Of a stretch of DNA of 64,000 nucleotides, positions 62,521 to 64,000 are shown piece by piece. The notes under the pieces were generated by a model. That model ran no database searches. It was given only the letters and a program-made list of their open reading frames with translations, and was not told the DNA's origin. Origin of the DNA: Schistosoma mansoni (lineage: Eukaryota; Platyhelminthes; Trematoda; Strigeidida; Schistosomatidae); assembly GCF_000237925.1 (NCBI RefSeq), contig NW_017385999.1:124001-188000 (forward strand). The letters are read 5' to 3'. Each line of letters starts with the position of its first letter. Position 1 is the stretch's first letter. Made by a program: the position numbers and the translations under genes.

Positions 62521-63430
62521 ACGTGGTGGTTGGGCTTGCCTATCGTGATGACCCAACCGAGCTATATTGGCCGGAACATATGTTCCTGTAGGTTCTGCTA
62601 TGCCAGACAGGTCAATTGGAGAACGGTAAAACTAAAAGCGGCAACTCAAGGTCTGAGGGCGAAGTCGTACTGCTGACTGTAGAGGGGTGTGACAGCAGTA
62701 AGGTGTTTCCCTTGGACAACCAGTATCTGCAGTGATGCTGCCTTCTCACAAGAAAGGAAGGGGTTAGAAAAGTTCGACCGTAAAAATGCACACCTCACCT
62801 TATCCCATGGATATCCGTCTCCGTAGGTAATGCCTTTTAAAGAACGGAACTAATAAGTTAAAAACCCCACAAAAAGGTCATGTGTGACCGGCCTCAAGCA
62901 AATGTCCCTAGGGCTCTGCAGTCACGCTCCCAGGTCGTTACGACCAACACTAATCCAACTTCCTTTTCAGGCTTCTCAAGAAATACTCTTCCACGGTGTG
63001 GGCAGCCGGGAAGTGACACCAGCCCTCATACTCGCAAAAACACACGAGACCAAGTTGGTCACAGTCAAATCCTTCCAACACCTCCTAATAACTCTCTTAT
63101 CTCCATGACTAATCCTTCTCACGTCGTTTTATTTCAGGAAAAAATAGAAAAAGAATTAGGCAGTTATGTAAGTTGTGCCCACCCCGAGGCAATGCGGAAT
63201 GACATCCGAAAAGCTGTGGAAACAGTGGTGATATCTGCTAGTACGATAAACCATAAGGTTAGGGAGAAACACTGGGTCTCGGCAGCATCTACTGAACTGA
63301 TAGATGCTCGAAAACTCATTCCATCTCTCTCTGAACATAACGAAGAGCGGAGTCAACTTAAGCACAGGCTAACAAGAAACCTACGCAATGATCGCGAACA
63401 GTTGTCGATTCAAATCCCATAGTGGTAAAG
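62521..63430 (+). mobile_element. RTE LINE 5' region and pre-RT linker fragment
   Basis: 62521-62880 is a GC-richer, UTR-like stretch with the typical AGTGATGCTGCCTTCTCACA, AGAAAGGAAGGGG words. 62880-63422 is open (180 codons). Its end, KVREKHWVSAASTELIDARK, then LIPSLSEHNEERSQLKHRLT, RNLRNDREQ, fits the linker between endonuclease and RT in RTE elements. The endonuclease itself is missing (internal deletion between about 63110 and 63150), and the frame stops just before the expected WW pair. Confidence 0.65.
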
Positions 63431-63479
63431 GTTGTAAACGTATAAGCAGTAATCTGAAAGATTAGGGTTTGAAGATGTT

Positions 63480-64000
63480 ATTGAAGGAGTATAATACAGT
63501 GAAATAAATTTGAAAAGAAAGATAGGGTCATAAAGAATTCAGAAGATTAGAATTTGGCAAAACACAAAGTGTGGATGCACCTTCGCCAATGCAAACGATT
63601 TTGAACCATGTCATTCAAGGTCCCTAACCATCGATTGCTATCATCTCGCGAATCCCAACCAGGTAATCTACACCTACCAACATATCTCAGTCCACTTGTC
63701 AGTGGCTGCATGGATTTGTGCCATGTTTTGGTCTGGCCGCCCCTAGCTTTCTTCCAATCTACTCCTACACCATAAAACATCGCTCATCGGGGCAGTCGGT
63801 GGTTGGGCATACGTAACACATGTCTCAGCCATCTCAACTGATGAAGTTTCAGTACTTCATCAATTGATTTGCCATCCTTACCTAGTACCCGTTTCCTAAC
63901 AACTGCATTACTTACTCAATGGTCCCAGGATATACGAGCAATGCTTCGAAGACACCTATGATCGAACACTAGTAGCCTACGAATATCCTCTACTCTTATC
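63480..64000 (-). mobile_element. RTE LINE 3' end running off the window
   Basis: On the minus strand, from the window edge: [24 protein letters not shown] sequence, HQLRWLRHVLRMPNHRLPR, a stop, then VDWKKARGGQTKTWHKSMQP, RLPGWDSRDDSNRWLGTLND and MVQNRLHWRRCIHTL. This resembles 5868-6723 and 47685-48267. A stop inside the conserved block shows it is dead. The 3' UTR reaches about 63480; the 5' side lies beyond the window. Confidence 0.8.

Overview
The window looks like nuclear DNA of a schistosome or a close trematode relative. It is AT-rich and mostly non-coding. It carries tRNA-derived SINE-like repeats with embedded hammerhead ribozyme motifs of the Schistosoma SmAlpha type, many RTE-clade LINE fragments of the SR2 style, and host genes with introns of only 34-45 nt. 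The genus is inferred from these features; I cannot fix the species.

Layout. 1-9000 is a repeat graveyard: a decayed RTE LINE (2080-2990), foldback and unnamed repeats (2985-3360), a CR1/Jockey-like LINE tail (3921-4424), an RTE 3' end on the minus strand (5868-6723), and a broken Ty3/gypsy remnant (6724 to about 8600). 9000-50000 is largely AT-rich non-coding DNA. In it lie one probable exon of a MON2-like gene (23612-23770), a set of inverted-repeat elements whose arms hold hammerhead motifs beside tRNA-like promoter boxes, four SmAlpha-like copies, and a near-complete RTE LINE (41350 to about 44345, minus) with a 5'-truncated twin in the opposite direction (37408-38292). Unassigned ORFs lie at 45913-47236 and a young RTE 3' fragment at 47685-48434.

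50800-60900 holds the recognisable host genes. SNRNP27 (plus strand) is a spliceosomal tri-snRNP protein. On the minus strand, three genes run head to tail with 126 and 143 bp between them: RNF113 (spliceosome/ubiquitin ligase), DPH4/DNAJC24 (diphthamide synthesis) and RPAP2/RTR1 (RNA polymerase II CTD phosphatase). A good splice acceptor sits a few bases before each ATG; for RPAP2 it abuts the ATG. This suggests an operon resolved by spliced-leader trans-splicing. 60876-61585 holds divergent ORFs of unknown function, and 61730-64000 is another LINE graveyard.

Three gaps of exactly 200 N are present (8864-9063, 23358-23557, 41592-41791). The third is flanked by the same 50 bases on both sides and looks like an unmerged overlap. 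The most unusual element is the head-to-head hammerhead/tRNA-like inverted-repeat family.
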